Of a stretch of 64,000 nt of DNA, positions 26,911 through 35,291 are shown piece after piece. Source of the DNA: Defluviicoccus sp. (GTDB taxonomy: Bacteria > Pseudomonadota > Alphaproteobacteria > MPNO01). The translations under genes and the position numbers were made by a program. The stretch lies in NCBI GenBank assembly GCA_028820505.1, contig JAPPIT010000043.1, forward strand, positions 23,116-87,115, given 5' to 3'. Positions within the stretch are counted from its first letter, which is position 1; each line of letters begins with the position of its first letter. The notes beneath the pieces were generated by a model. It had not been told where the DNA came from. It saw only the letters and a list, made by a program, of their open reading frames with translations, and ran no database searches.

Positions 26911-27290
26911 TCGTCGTCGGGATCGGGTGCCGCCGGGGCAGCCCCGCGGCCCGGATCGCCGAGGCGGTCGGCGACGCGCTCGCGAAGGCGGGAATACCGG
27001 TCGACCGCGTCGACGCCCTCGCGACCCCCGAATTCAAGGAGCAGGAGGCCGGGATCGTGGATGCCGCCGCACGGTTGGGCCTGCCGCTCCGGCCGGTCGA
27101 CCGATCGCGGCTGGACGCGGTTCAGCCGCTTTGCGCCACCCGCTCGGAGAGAGTCGAGGCGGCGACCGGGCTGGGCGCGGTCTCCGAAGCCGCCGCCCTC
27201 GCCGCCGCGGGTCGCAACGCCACGCTGGTGCTGACCCGGATCGCGCGCGGTGGGGTCACCTGCGCCGTGGCGCGCGGAGACGGCGCGTGA
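26907..27290 (+). CDS. cobE: CobE (CbiG C-terminal-domain-like) protein
   Basis: 127 residues from GTG overlapping the cobL stop. It corresponds to the C-terminal domain of Cbi[21 protein letters not shown] with [19 protein letters not shown], then [20 protein letters not shown] and [21 protein letters not shown]. CbiG opens the delta-lactone in the anaerobic route; the job of stand-alone CobE in the aerobic route is not well settled. With cbiD nearby and no cobF, CobE here may take part in the C1 deacylation/methylation step, which is inference. The first Cys of GIGCRRG is conserved in the family. Confidence 0.88.
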   Translation: MIVVGIGCRRGSPAARIAEAVGDALAKAGIPVDRVDALATPEFKEQEAGIVDAAARLGLPLRPVDRSRLDAVQPLCATRSERVEAATGLGAVSEAAALAAAGRNATLVLTRIARGGVTCAVARGDGA

Positions 27291-28051
27291 CGGCCCATTT
27301 CATCGGCGCCGGACCGGGAGCCCCGGACCTGATCACCCTTCGAGGCCGCGAATTGCTGAGCCGCTGTCCGGTGTGCCTCTACGCGGGATCGCTGGTGCAT
27401 CGCGGCATCCTTGCCCACTGTCCGGCGGGGGCGAAGATCGTCGATACCGCGCCGATGAGCCTCGACGAGATCGTCGGGGAGATCCGCGCCGCCCACGAAT
27501 CGGGAGTGGACGTCGCCCGGCTGCACTCGGGCGACCTCTCGGTCTGGAGCGCGGTGGGCGAACAGTTCCGCCGGCTCGACCGGCTCGGCATTCCCTATAC
27601 GATGACGCCGGGCGTTCCCGCATTCGCCGCCTCGGCCGCGGCGCTGCGGCGCGAGCTCACCCTTCCGGGAATCGCGCAATCGCTGGTGCTCACCCGTACG
27701 TCCGGCCGCGCCTCGAAGATGCCGGAGCGCGAGACCCTCGAAACGTTCGCGGCCTCGGGCGCCACGCTCGCGCTGCACCTCTCGGTTCATGCGCTGGACA
27801 GGGTCGTGGCGGCACTCCTTCCCCATTACGGTGCGGACTGTCCGGTCGCGATCGTCTGCCGCGCGAGCTGGCCGGAGGAGCAGATCGTCCGCGGGACGCT
27901 TCGCACCATCGAGGCGGCGGTTGCCGCGACGCCCATCGAGCGGACGGCGACCATACTGGTCGGACCCGTGCTGGCGGCCGAGGATTTCGGAGAGAGCGCG
28001 CTCTACGACCCGGACTACCGCCGGCGTTTCCGGCAGGGTCCGACCGGATGA
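27287..28051 (+). CDS. cobM: Precorrin-4 C11-methyltransferase
   Basis: 254 residues from GTG overlapping the cobE stop. A SAM-dependent tetrapyrrole methylase that methylates C11 to give precorrin-5. Distinct features are [63 protein letters not shown] and [15 protein letters not shown]. The last is typical of CobM/CbiF and separates it from CobA, CobI and CobJ. It ends 2 nt before the convergent end of cbiD. Confidence 0.96.
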   Translation: MTAHFIGAGPGAPDLITLRGRELLSRCPVCLYAGSLVHRGILAHCPAGAKIVDTAPMSLDEIVGEIRAAHESGVDVARLHSGDLSVWSAVGEQFRRLDRLGIPYTMTPGVPAFAASAAALRRELTLPGIAQSLVLTRTSGRASKMPERETLETFAASGATLALHLSVHALDRVVAALLPHYGADCPVAIVCRASWPEEQIVRGTLRTIEAAVAATPIERTATILVGPVLAAEDFGESALYDPDYRRRFRQGPTG

Positions 28052-28053
28052 CG

Positions 28054-29166
28054 CTAGCCGGGAGCCTCTCCGGCGAGCCTGCCGTCCCGGTCGAAGATCA
28101 GGACATCGATCTCGATCTCGGTTCCGGCGACCGTCGCCTCGGCGGTGCGCCGGGCGGCGCGCGCGATTTCGTCGCCGAGCGCCAGCCCCTCCCCCTCCGC
28201 GATCCGGAAGGCGAGCGCCGTCGTGTTCGCTTCCGCGATCGCCTTGGCGGCCGACTCGCTCGCGCCCACCTCCCGCGCCACGGCGGCAAGCGCCGGCAGA
28301 TCGACGGCGCCCTTGCGCGAATGGAGATCGAGCCGGCCCTGGGCGAGCTTCGTCATCTTCGCCACGCCGCCGGCGACGGTCACGCGCGGCACGGGGTGCC
28401 TGCGCAGGTATTTGAGCATCCCGCCGACGAAATCGCCCATGTCGATCAGCGCGGATTCGGGAAGATCGTAGTGGCGCTGAACCGCCGCTTCGGAGGTCGA
28501 GCCCGTCGCGCCGGCGATATGGGTCAGGCCGGTCGCGCGGGCAACGTCTATTCCGCTGTAGATCGAGTGGATCCACGCGGCGCAGGAGTAGGGAACGACG
28601 ATCCCGGTCGTCCCGAGGATGGAGAGACCGCCCACGATCCCGAGACGCGGGTTCATCGTTTTCCCGGCCAGCTCCTCGCCGCCCGGAATGGAGACCTCGA
28701 CCTCCGCGTCGCCCGGCACGCCATGGGCTTCGGCGACCTCGGCGATGGCGGCGGCGATCATCTGCCGCGGCACCGGGTTGATCGCGGGCTCGCCCGGTTC
28801 GACCGGCAATCCGGGCTTGGTCACCGTGCCGACACCGGGCCCCGCCCGGAATTGCACGCCGCCCCGGGATTTCCGCACCGTGACCTCGACCAAGGCGCCG
28901 TGGGTCACGTCGGGATCGTCTCCGGCATCCTTGACCACCGCCGCCGTCGCCGCCCCCGGCGCGAGCTCATGGCGCGCCAGCACGAAGTCGGCCCGGCCGC
29001 CGCGCGGCAGGGTAACCGTCACCGGATCCTCGAACGTGCCGGTCAGCAGGGCGCCGAAGGCCGATTTCGCGGCCGCGGTGGCGCAGGCCCCCGTGGTCCA
29101 GCCCCGCCGCAGCGATCGTTCGCGTACCATCGCACTGGAGATAGAGGTTTGCCGCGCGGCTGTCAT
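28054..29166 (-). CDS. cbiD: Cobalt-precorrin-5B (C1)-methyltransferase CbiD
   Basis: 370 residues, full length for the family. CbiD methylates C1 in the anaerobic route; its sequence is unrelated to the tetrapyrrole methylases. Marks are LRRGWTTGACATAAAKSAF near the N terminus, VTVRKSRGGVQFRAGPGVGT, GKTMNPRLGIVGGLSILGTT, and GVAKMTKLAQGRLDLHSRKG. It is a single minus-strand gene, tail to tail with cobM and 17 bp from the divergent cobA start. No cobF is present, so CbiD probably fills the C1 methylation slot in an otherwise aerobic-type set. Confidence 0.94.
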   Translation of the reverse strand: MTAARQTSISSAMVRERSLRRGWTTGACATAAAKSAFGALLTGTFEDPVTVTLPRGGRADFVLARHELAPGAATAAVVKDAGDDPDVTHGALVEVTVRKSRGGVQFRAGPGVGTVTKPGLPVEPGEPAINPVPRQMIAAAIAEVAEAHGVPGDAEVEVSIPGGEELAGKTMNPRLGIVGGLSILGTTGIVVPYSCAAWIHSIYSGIDVARATGLTHIAGATGSTSEAAVQRHYDLPESALIDMGDFVGGMLKYLRRHPVPRVTVAGGVAKMTKLAQGRLDLHSRKGAVDLPALAAVAREVGASESAAKAIAEANTTALAFRIAEGEGLALGDEIARAARRTAEATVAGTEIEIDVLIFDRDGRLAGEAPG

Positions 29167-29183
29167 CGGGCTATGGCATCCCG

Positions 29184-29993
29184 ATGATCGGCGAAAAGCT
29201 GGAAAGCATGCTGGACGGCAGCCCGGCGTTCGAGCCCGGCACCGTGTGGCTGGTCGGCGCCGGGCCGGGCGATCCGGGCTACCTCACCGTGAACGCGCTG
29301 CGCGCCCTCCAGCAGGCGGACACGATCCTGCACGATGCGCTCATCGACGACCGCATCCTCGACCTCGCGCGGCCGGAGGCCGCGAGAGTCTATTCCGGGA
29401 AGCGGGCGGGCGAACATTCGATCGACCGGACGGCCCTTTGCGCCCGCATGGTCGAACTCGCGCGGTCGGGCCAGAGGGTGCTCCGGCTGAAGGGCGGCGA
29501 TCCGATGATCTTCGGGCGCGGCGGCGAGGAAATCCTGAAGCTCGCCGAAGCCGGGATCCCGTTCCGGATCGTCCCGGGTGTCACCGCGGGACTCGCGGCC
29601 ATGGCGGTGGCGACGATCCCCGCCACCCAGCGCGACGTCAACCGCGCGGTGGTGCTGGCGACCGGACACGCGGCGTCCGACGCCGACGAGACGGACTGGG
29701 CGGCGCTCGCCCGGCTGGGACAGCCCTTGGTCCTCTACATGGCGCTGCGGCGGCTCGACCGGATCGCCGGGGAACTCATCGCGGGCGGCATGGTCCGGGA
29801 AACGCCGCTCGCGGTGATCGCGTCGGCGACGCGGTCGGACGAGGACATTCTGGTGTCCACGCTCGGCACCGTCTCCGAGGACAGGAAACGCCATCCGATC
29901 GAACCGCCGGCAGTGGTCGTCATCGGGGAGATCGTGACCATGCGCGAACGGTTGCTGCGCATCGCGCCGGCCTTCGCGGGGGCGCTTGCTTGA
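29184..29993 (+). CDS. cobA: Uroporphyrinogen-III C-methyltransferase
   Basis: 269 residues. It adds methyl groups at C2 and C7 of uroporphyrinogen III to give precorrin-2, the branch point to B12 and siroheme. Diagnostic stretches are VWLVGAGPGDPGYLTVNALR, ILHDALIDDRILDLA, YSGKRAGEHSIDRTALCARM, RLKGGDPMIFGRGGEEI and VVPGVTAGLAAMAVATIPAT. The C terminus has VVVIGEIV, usual for SUMT. It stands alone without the CysG dehydrogenase/ferrochelatase part. Its stop overlaps the TTG start of cobB. Confidence 0.96.
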   Translation: MIGEKLESMLDGSPAFEPGTVWLVGAGPGDPGYLTVNALRALQQADTILHDALIDDRILDLARPEAARVYSGKRAGEHSIDRTALCARMVELARSGQRVLRLKGGDPMIFGRGGEEILKLAEAGIPFRIVPGVTAGLAAMAVATIPATQRDVNRAVVLATGHAASDADETDWAALARLGQPLVLYMALRRLDRIAGELIAGGMVRETPLAVIASATRSDEDILVSTLGTVSEDRKRHPIEPPAVVVIGEIVTMRERLLRIAPAFAGALA

Positions 29994-31324
29994 CGGCCTC
30001 GGCGTTGCTGATCGGCGCGCCCCGTTCGGGGGCCGGCAAAACGACGCTGGCGATCGGCATTATCGCCGCGCTTTCCCGGCGCGGACGGCGGGTGCGCGCG
30101 CTGAAATGCGGACCGGACTACATCGACTCGGCATTTCATGCCGCCGCCAGCGGCGCGGACTGCGCGAATGTCGACAGTTGGGCGATGTCGCCCGGTCACA
30201 TGTCGGCAATTCTGCATTCGACGGCGGCGGAAAACGACATTCTGGTCGTCGAATCGGCGATGGGCCTGTTCGACGGCATCGCCGGCAATCGCGGGCGCTC
30301 CGGCGCGGCATCCGATATCGCCATCCGTTTCGGCATTCCCGTCATCCTCGCGATCGACATTGCGGGACAGGCGCAGTCGGCGGGCGCGGTCGCCAGGGGA
30401 TTCGCGACGTTCGATGCCGGCCTGGAGGTGGCGGGCGCGATCCTGAACGGGGTCGCCAGCGAGCGTCACCTCCGGACCGCCTCCGAAGGGCTGGAAGCGG
30501 CCGGAATTGCGCGCCTGGGCTGGCTGCCGCGAGAGGAGCGCCTCGCGTTCCCGGATCGGCATCTGGGCCTCGTCCAGGCGCGGGAGCGGCACGATCTGGC
30601 GGGCGAGATCGAAGCCCTTGCCGATCGGGTTGCCGACACCGTCGATCTCGACCGGGTGGAAGCCCTCGCCCGACCGCCGCTGGACGCGGGCGAGTCCGAC
30701 GCGGCGGCTCGCTTCGCCACATGCGCGCTCGACCCGCCCGGCCAGCGTATCGCGCTCGCGGAAGACGACGCGTTCTCGTTCTTTTACGCCCACATGGCGG
30801 CGGCGTGGCGCGAACGGGGCGCGGACATCGTCCGCTTCTCCCCGCTCGCCGACGAGCCGCCGCCCGAGGATTGCGACTGCTGCTGGCTGCCGGGCGGGTA
30901 CCCGGAGCTTCACGCGAGCCGGATCGCGGCCGCGCGGCGGTTCCTGGAGGGGCTGAAAGCCTTCGCCGATACCCGTCCCGTGCACGGCGAATGCGGCGGC
31001 TACATGGTCCTCGGCAGGACGCTGGAAGATGCGGACGGCGAGGTCCACGAAATGGCGGGCCTGATGGGGCATCGCACGAGCTTCAGGGACCGGAAGCTGC
31101 ATCTCGGATACCGGCGCGCGGCGATCGGCCGGGATTGCGTGCTGGGGCGCGCGGGGACGGCCTTGCGCGGCCACGAGTTCCACTATGCGACGCCGCTGGA
31201 CGAGGGGGTGGACGAAGCCTTCCTGACCGTCTTCGACGGCGAAGGCAGGAAACTCGCGAGCGGCGGCGGACGGCGCGGCAACGTGACGGGGACGTTCTTT
31301 CACGCCATCTCACGGGAGACCTGA
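29990..31324 (+). CDS. cobB: Cobyrinate / hydrogenobyrinate a,c-diamide synthase
   Basis: 444 residues from a TTG that overlaps the cobA stop; no better start lies nearby. It amidates the a and c acetates of the corrin ring using glutamine and ATP. The N-terminal synthetase domain has LLIGAPRSGAGKTTLAIGII (P-loop), ALKCGPDYIDSAFH and VESAMGLFDGIAGNRGRSGA. The C-terminal amidotransferase domain has CWLPGGYPELHASR and PVHGECGGYMVLG with the nucleophilic Cys, and GTFFHAI at the end. It supplies the substrate for the CobN chelatase and is followed after 95 bp by the first cbtB copy. Confidence 0.95.
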   Translation: MTASALLIGAPRSGAGKTTLAIGIIAALSRRGRRVRALKCGPDYIDSAFHAAASGADCANVDSWAMSPGHMSAILHSTAAENDILVVESAMGLFDGIAGNRGRSGAASDIAIRFGIPVILAIDIAGQAQSAGAVARGFATFDAGLEVAGAILNGVASERHLRTASEGLEAAGIARLGWLPREERLAFPDRHLGLVQARERHDLAGEIEALADRVADTVDLDRVEALARPPLDAGESDAAARFATCALDPPGQRIALAEDDAFSFFYAHMAAAWRERGADIVRFSPLADEPPPEDCDCCWLPGGYPELHASRIAAARRFLEGLKAFADTRPVHGECGGYMVLGRTLEDADGEVHEMAGLMGHRTSFRDRKLHLGYRRAAIGRDCVLGRAGTALRGHEFHYATPLDEGVDEAFLTVFDGEGRKLASGGGRRGNVTGTFFHAISRET

Positions 31325-31394
31325 ACCGCCCTCGCGGCTTGACCGCATTCGGGGCGAAGGGCTATTGCTTGAGGGTGCGGCCAGGGTAACGCGC

Positions 31395-31590
31395 GCCGGG
31401 CGACAGGACGGAGAAACGCATGACCGCTCAAACGCAAAGCCGGGTGTCGATCCCGACGAATCTTGTCGCCATCGCCCTCTGCGCCTTCATCGGGCTCGCG
31501 ATCGTCGGAATCGCCGGTCATGCGCAGACTTCCGCGCTGCATGACGCCGCGCACGACACGCGCCACGCAGCGGGCTTCCCCTGCCACTAG
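31395..31590 (+). repeat. Direct repeat copy 1, containing cbtB
   Basis: This 196-bp segment recurs at 35267-35462. The 171-bp coding part is identical base for base. The 25 bp before it differ at 3 positions, and similarity ends at once after the stop codon. No terminal inverted repeats or transposase are present. Confidence 0.95.
31420..31590 (+). CDS. cbtB: CbtB, small subunit of a predicted cobalt transporter (copy 1)
   Basis: 56 residues. One membrane segment, about residues 14-34 (LVAIALCAFIGLAIVGIAG), is followed by a short His-rich tail with HDAAHDTRHAAGFPCH, the expected form of CbtB, which may bind Co(II). GGAGAAACGC precedes the ATG. This copy is not followed by cbtA; the next gene, 109 bp on, encodes the nitrile hydratase alpha subunit. 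It may be functional with the CbtA encoded at 35465, or a leftover of duplication. Identical to copy 2, so either a very recent event or ongoing gene conversion. Confidence 0.88.
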   Translation: MTAQTQSRVSIPTNLVAIALCAFIGLAIVGIAGHAQTSALHDAAHDTRHAAGFPCH

Positions 31591-31637
31591 AGTCTATCCG
31601 TCCTGGTTCCGAACCGTTGCCGCCGTCGTGAATCCCG

Positions 31638-31666
31638 TTGAAGGGGTTTCTGTCAGGGGATAACAT
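31638..31666 (+). promoter_or_regulatory. Candidate sigma-70 promoter for the nitrile hydratase genes
   Basis: TTGAAG at 31638-31643 and TAACAT at 31661-31666 are separated by 17 bp and lie 34 bp before the alpha-subunit start. Each box matches the consensus at only four of six positions, so this is a weak call. Confidence 0.3.
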
Positions 31667-31699
31667 CGACCTGGGATAGCGAATGAGGGATCTTCGACG

Positions 31700-32308
31700 A
31701 TGGCACACGATCACGCTCATAACGCTCCTCCATCCGACACGGCGATGCGTGTGAAGGCTCTGGAGACACTGCTCACCGAAAAAGGTCTGCTCGACCCGGC
31801 CGCCATCGACGCCTTGGTGGACACCTACGAGAACCGGATCGGTCCGCGCAACGGCGCCAAGGTCGTCGCCCGGGCGTGGACGGATCCGGAGTACAAGAAA
31901 CGTCTGCTCGAGAACGGAACGGACGCCATCGCGGAGTTCGGCTTCAGCGGCGTGCAGGGCGAGGACATGGTGGTCGTCGAGAACACCGAGGACGTGCACA
32001 ACATCGTCGTGTGCACGCTTTGCTCCTGCTATCCGTGGCCGACGCTCGGGCTGCCACCCATCTGGTTCAAGAGCGCGCCCTACCGGGCTCGCACGGTCAT
32101 CGATCCGCGCGGCGTTCTCGAGGAGTTCGGCGTCGAGCTGTCGGAGGACATCGAGGTACGGGTCTGGGACAGCAACGCCGAGCTTCGTTACCTGGTGCTG
32201 CCGCAGCGCCCGGCGGGCACGGAAGGGATGAGCGAGGACGAGTTGGCGGGGCTGGTGAGCCGCGACTCGATGATCGGCACGGCGCTGGCCGACGCGCCCG
32301 CCGGCTGA
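31700..32308 (+). CDS. nthA: Cobalt-type nitrile hydratase alpha subunit
   Basis: 202 residues. This is the catalytic, metal-binding subunit of nitrile hydratase, which turns nitriles into amides; thiocyanate hydrolase gamma is a close homologue. The metal site is [10 protein letters not shown], with C105, C108, S109 and C110; Thr in the second position is the mark of the Co(III) form, where Fe enzymes have Ser. C108 and C110 are normally oxidised to sulfinate/sulfenate. Other family features are [18 protein letters not shown], and [19 protein letters not shown] after the metal site. It heads a tight four-gene set on the plus strand. Confidence 0.95.
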   Translation: MAHDHAHNAPPSDTAMRVKALETLLTEKGLLDPAAIDALVDTYENRIGPRNGAKVVARAWTDPEYKKRLLENGTDAIAEFGFSGVQGEDMVVVENTEDVHNIVVCTLCSCYPWPTLGLPPIWFKSAPYRARTVIDPRGVLEEFGVELSEDIEVRVWDSNAELRYLVLPQRPAGTEGMSEDELAGLVSRDSMIGTALADAPAG

Positions 32309-32331
32309 CCGATCCCCAGGGGAGCAAAGCG

Positions 32332-32643
32332 ATGAACGGCATACACGACATGGGCGGCATGCAGTGCATGGGTCCGATCGAGCGCGAGGAGAACGAGCCG
32401 GCATTCCACGAGGAATGGGAAGGCCGGGTGTTCGGAATGTTCTTCACCAACTTCGCGGAAGGTCATTTCAACGTCGACATGTTCCGCCACGGCATTGAGC
32501 GGATGGGACCGGCGGAGTATCTGGAGACCTCGTATTACGAGCACTGGCTGCACTCTTTCGAGACGCTGCTGGTGGAACGCGGCGTGCTGGCCGAGGGCGA
32601 GCTTGAAGAAAAGATCGCAAGCCTTCGCGAAGCGGGAGGTTGA
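32332..32643 (+). CDS. Nitrile hydratase beta subunit, N-terminal half
   Basis: 103 residues. It matches the first half of a normal beta subunit (about 220 residues): MNGIHDMGGMQ at the start, then EPAFHEEWEGRVFGMFF, FRHGIERMGPAEYLETSYYE and HWLHSFETLLVERGVL. It ends at a stop exactly at the domain boundary, and a new gene with its own ATG carries the second half. A strong AGGGGAGC ribosome site precedes it. Split beta subunits are known from thiocyanate hydrolase and from the toyocamycin nitrile hydratase, so this can be a working subunit rather than a broken gene. Confidence 0.88.
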   Translation: MNGIHDMGGMQCMGPIEREENEPAFHEEWEGRVFGMFFTNFAEGHFNVDMFRHGIERMGPAEYLETSYYEHWLHSFETLLVERGVLAEGELEEKIASLREAGG

Positions 32644-32645
32644 CT

Positions 32646-32996
32646 ATGCCAGCCCTGACACCGGACATCGTACCGGGTCTCGTCGCCGGCGGCGCGTCGT
32701 GCCGGATGGATGCGGACGTCGCGCCCAGGTTCAAGGTGGGGGACAGGGTCACGGCGCGCAACGTGAACCCGCTGTCGCACACAAGGCTGCCGCGCTATAT
32801 CCGGGGCAAGACCGGAATTGTCGCGCGCGACCACGGCGTCTTCGCCTTCCCGGACACGTCGGTATGCGGCGTCCACAGTGATCCGCAGCACGTCTACAGC
32901 GTGCGCTTCGAGGCGGACCATCTCTGGGGCGAGCACGCGAACGCGAATTCGAGCCTGTATATCGACCTGTTCGACGACTATCTCGACCTTGCATGA
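32646..32996 (+). CDS. Nitrile hydratase beta subunit, C-terminal half (SH3-like domain)
   Basis: 116 residues, ATG 2 nt after the stop of the N-terminal half and in another frame. RFKVGDRVTARNVNPLSHTR, LPRYIRGKTGIVARDHGVFA and HVYSVRFEADHLWGE are the SH3-like beta-barrel of the beta subunit, which packs on the alpha subunit and helps close the active site. The first 25 residues (MPALTPDIVPGLVAGGASCR) resemble the linker before this domain. The halves total 219 residues, the same as an intact beta chain, so nothing is missing. AGCGGGAGG before the ATG could act as a ribosome site. Confidence 0.9.
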   Translation: MPALTPDIVPGLVAGGASCRMDADVAPRFKVGDRVTARNVNPLSHTRLPRYIRGKTGIVARDHGVFAFPDTSVCGVHSDPQHVYSVRFEADHLWGEHANANSSLYIDLFDDYLDLA

Positions 32997-33367
32997 GCGA
33001 CGCAGGCTCGCCTGACGATTTGCCGGAGCTTCCCTGGGACGCCGAAGACGGGCCGGTCTTCAGGGAGCCTTGGGAGGCGACCGCGTTCGCCATGGCGGTC
33101 CGGCTGTCGGAAGCCGGGAAGTTCACCTGGGCCGAGTGGGTAGAATACCTGTCGACCGAGATCGCGGCGGCGAAGCAGCGGGGCGATCCCGACCTCGGGG
33201 ATCGCTATTACGAACACTGGCTGGCCGCCCTTGAGAAACTGGTGATCGACAAGGGGCTGGGTTCGGAGACCGAGCTTGCCGCGCTGAAGCGGGACTGGAC
33301 CGAGGCGACCGTCCACACCCCGCACGGCCAGCCGATCGAGCTGAAGAAGCGCACGCCGGCGGGCTGA
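32993..33367 (+). CDS. Nitrile hydratase accessory/activator protein (beta-N-terminal-like)
   Basis: 124 residues, start overlapping the preceding stop by 4 nt (ATGA). It resembles the N-terminal half of the beta subunit: VFREPWEATAFAMAVRLSEA, KFTWAEWVEYLSTEIAAAK, then DRYYEHWLAALEKLVIDKGL. Small proteins of this type (NhlE, P14K, P15K) act as metallochaperones that load cobalt and help oxidise the cysteines of the alpha chain. LKKRTPAG at the C terminus is basic. Its stop lies 4 nt from the convergent amidase stop. It is needed for maturation in characterised systems; its role here is by homology. Confidence 0.85.
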   Translation: MSDAGSPDDLPELPWDAEDGPVFREPWEATAFAMAVRLSEAGKFTWAEWVEYLSTEIAAAKQRGDPDLGDRYYEHWLAALEKLVIDKGLGSETELAALKRDWTEATVHTPHGQPIELKKRTPAG

Positions 33368-33371
33368 CCGC

Positions 33372-34886
33372 CTACATTTCCCGCCAGTCGCCGGCCCCCT
33401 CGAAGGCGGCGGCGGCGCGGTAGATCGTCGCCTCGCGCCATTTCCCGGCGACCAGCATCATCCCGACTGGCAACCCGCCGCTCATACCGCAGGGAATGGA
33501 CATGGCGGGATGCCCGGTCACGTCGAACGGCGACGTGTTGGGCAGCATCTCGAAGGCGCGCTGGCAGTAGAGGGCGAGCGGCGCATCGGCGGGCGGCAGC
33601 GGGGTCGCCTTCATCGGCAGGGTCGGCATGAGCAGGAGATCGCAGCTCTCGAACGCCGCGTCGTAGTCGGCCTGGAGCTTGCGGGCGAGGTTCTGCGCCT
33701 TGGCATAGTAATGCCCGCCGGAATGCCTGAGGTAGTACTGGCCGATCAGCATGCAGATCTTGAGCGTGTCGGAGAGATCGTCCGCGCCGCGCCGCCAGCC
33801 CGCGTGGTAGTCGAGGAGGGACGTGGTGTACATCCCCTTCCAGCCGGTCCCCATGCCGTTGCCGAGCATCATCTGGTTGGTGAGCCCCTCGATGGCGATC
33901 GGCGTCCAGATCGCGGGGCCGTCGAGATGGGCCGGGATGGAGACTTCCTCGACCGAAGCGCCGAGGCGGTCGAAGACCTCGGAAGCGGCCCGCACGCCGG
34001 CGTCCACGTCGGGTTCGGAGGACGTATGTCCGAACCCCTCCCTCACGACGCCGATCCGCAAGCCTTCCGCGCCCTGTCCGACGGCGGCGACATAGTCGTC
34101 GACCTGCGGATCGTATTGCCGCGGGTCGAGGCCATCGGCCCCGGCGATCGCCTGCAGCATGGCTGCGTTGTCGCGCACGTTCCCGGTCATCGGCCCGGTG
34201 TGGTCGATGGTGGTCTCGATCGGCATCACGCCGGTATAGGGGACCAGGCCGTGGGTCGGCTTCAGACCGTAGCAACCGCTATAGGAGGACGGGATCCTGA
34301 TCGAGCCGCCTTGATCGCCGCCGATGGCCATGTCGACCTCGCCGCCCGCCACCAGAGCCGCCGAGCCCGACGAGGAACCGCCGGCGGAGTAGCCGGGCTT
34401 GTGCGGGTTTTCCACCTGACCGTGAGCGCTGGTATGGCTGCCGCCGGACAGACAGAAATACTCGCAATGCGCTTTGCCGACGATGGTCGCGCCGGCGTCG
34501 AGCAGGCGGGTGGCGATGGTCGCGTCGACATCGGGTGTGTACCCCTGGAGCGTGGACGCGCCGTTCATCATCGGCACACCGGCGAGGCAGACATTGTCCT
34601 TGAGGGCGACCGTCCGGCCCGACAGGGGCCCGTCCGCCGCGCCGCGAATCTCCGTCCTCACATACCAGGCGTTGTAGGGGTTGTCGTCGGCCGGGGGGTG
34701 GCTGAAGTCGCCGCGGGGATACTTCACCGGCGGGAGGTTGTCCGGCATCGCATCGACCGCGTCGTAGGCGTCGAGCGTGCCCTGCATCACGTCGAGGAAG
34801 TCCTGGATACGGTCGTCGGTCATGCTCATGCTCAGCTCCGCGACGACTTCCTTGAGCTGGGCGTGTGTCGGTCTCTGCGCTGTCAT
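33372..34886 (-). CDS. Amidase-signature family amidase
   Basis: 504 residues. The Ser-cisSer-Lys triad of amidase-signature enzymes is visible: K96 in TVALKDNVCLAGVP, S171 in YSAGGSSSGSAALVAGG and S195 in AIGGDQGGSIRIPSSYSGCY. The N-terminal 70 residues (HAQLKEVVAELSMSMTDDR) are the helical extension of enantioselective nitrile-pathway amidases of the Rhodococcus type. It would hydrolyse the amide made by nitrile hydratase to acid and ammonia. It converges on the nitrile hydratase operon, with stops 4 nt apart. The pairing favours a nitrile rather than thiocyanate substrate for the hydratase. Confidence 0.92.
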   Translation of the reverse strand: MTAQRPTHAQLKEVVAELSMSMTDDRIQDFLDVMQGTLDAYDAVDAMPDNLPPVKYPRGDFSHPPADDNPYNAWYVRTEIRGAADGPLSGRTVALKDNVCLAGVPMMNGASTLQGYTPDVDATIATRLLDAGATIVGKAHCEYFCLSGGSHTSAHGQVENPHKPGYSAGGSSSGSAALVAGGEVDMAIGGDQGGSIRIPSSYSGCYGLKPTHGLVPYTGVMPIETTIDHTGPMTGNVRDNAAMLQAIAGADGLDPRQYDPQVDDYVAAVGQGAEGLRIGVVREGFGHTSSEPDVDAGVRAASEVFDRLGASVEEVSIPAHLDGPAIWTPIAIEGLTNQMMLGNGMGTGWKGMYTTSLLDYHAGWRRGADDLSDTLKICMLIGQYYLRHSGGHYYAKAQNLARKLQADYDAAFESCDLLLMPTLPMKATPLPPADAPLALYCQRAFEMLPNTSPFDVTGHPAMSIPCGMSGGLPVGMMLVAGKWREATIYRAAAAFEGAGDWREM

Positions 34887-35291
34887 GTCCGCAACCCTCC
34901 CGTTGAGAACGAACTCCGGGCGGCGTGGGGACGCCGGACGGTCGGTTCTCCAGTCACACTATCCAGCGAAGTTTCGGGTGTGAAGGCAAATCGCGGTGTA
35001 GCGGACCGGCGGCCGACGGGAGCCTACGAGCCGTTCCCGCCACCTTCTCTCATACCGGCCTTTCGTCGTTTCGACCGGAGGGGCGCTTGACGGGCTCCAA
35101 TGGGCAGGGATAGTGTTTCGTGGCTTGGCGCGTGGGTCTGTGGGTTTGAAGGGTGAGAGGACCGACCGGGACTCGCTGCGATCGGCAGAACGATTTCGGG
35201 AGGACGAGCGCTCGGACCGGCGGTCGCGAGCCGGAGAGCCTCCCATGACAGTCGAAAACGAAGGTTGCCGGGCGACACGGGGGAGAAACGC
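34887..35291. other. 405-bp intergenic region upstream of cbtB copy 2
   Basis: No convincing gene. It probably contains the divergent promoters of the amidase and of cbtB-cbtA. A cobalamin riboswitch was looked for because such switches often precede cbt genes. Only a loose B12-box-like segment (GAGCCGGAGAGCCTCCC, about 35228-35244) is present, without the other conserved blocks. Confidence 0.5.

Noticed and set aside
32641..32646. Frameshift breaking the nitrile hydratase beta gene
   Set aside because: The break falls exactly at the domain boundary, both halves are complete with their own starts, and split beta chains exist in known enzymes, so a natural split is more likely than damage.
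35150..35291. Possible cobalamin riboswitch before cbtB copy 2
   Set aside because: Only a loose B12-box-like GAGCCGGAGAGCCTCCC is present. The CTGCCCCCGCAACTG, GCCACTG and GGGAA blocks are missing, so it cannot be supported without a covariance search.
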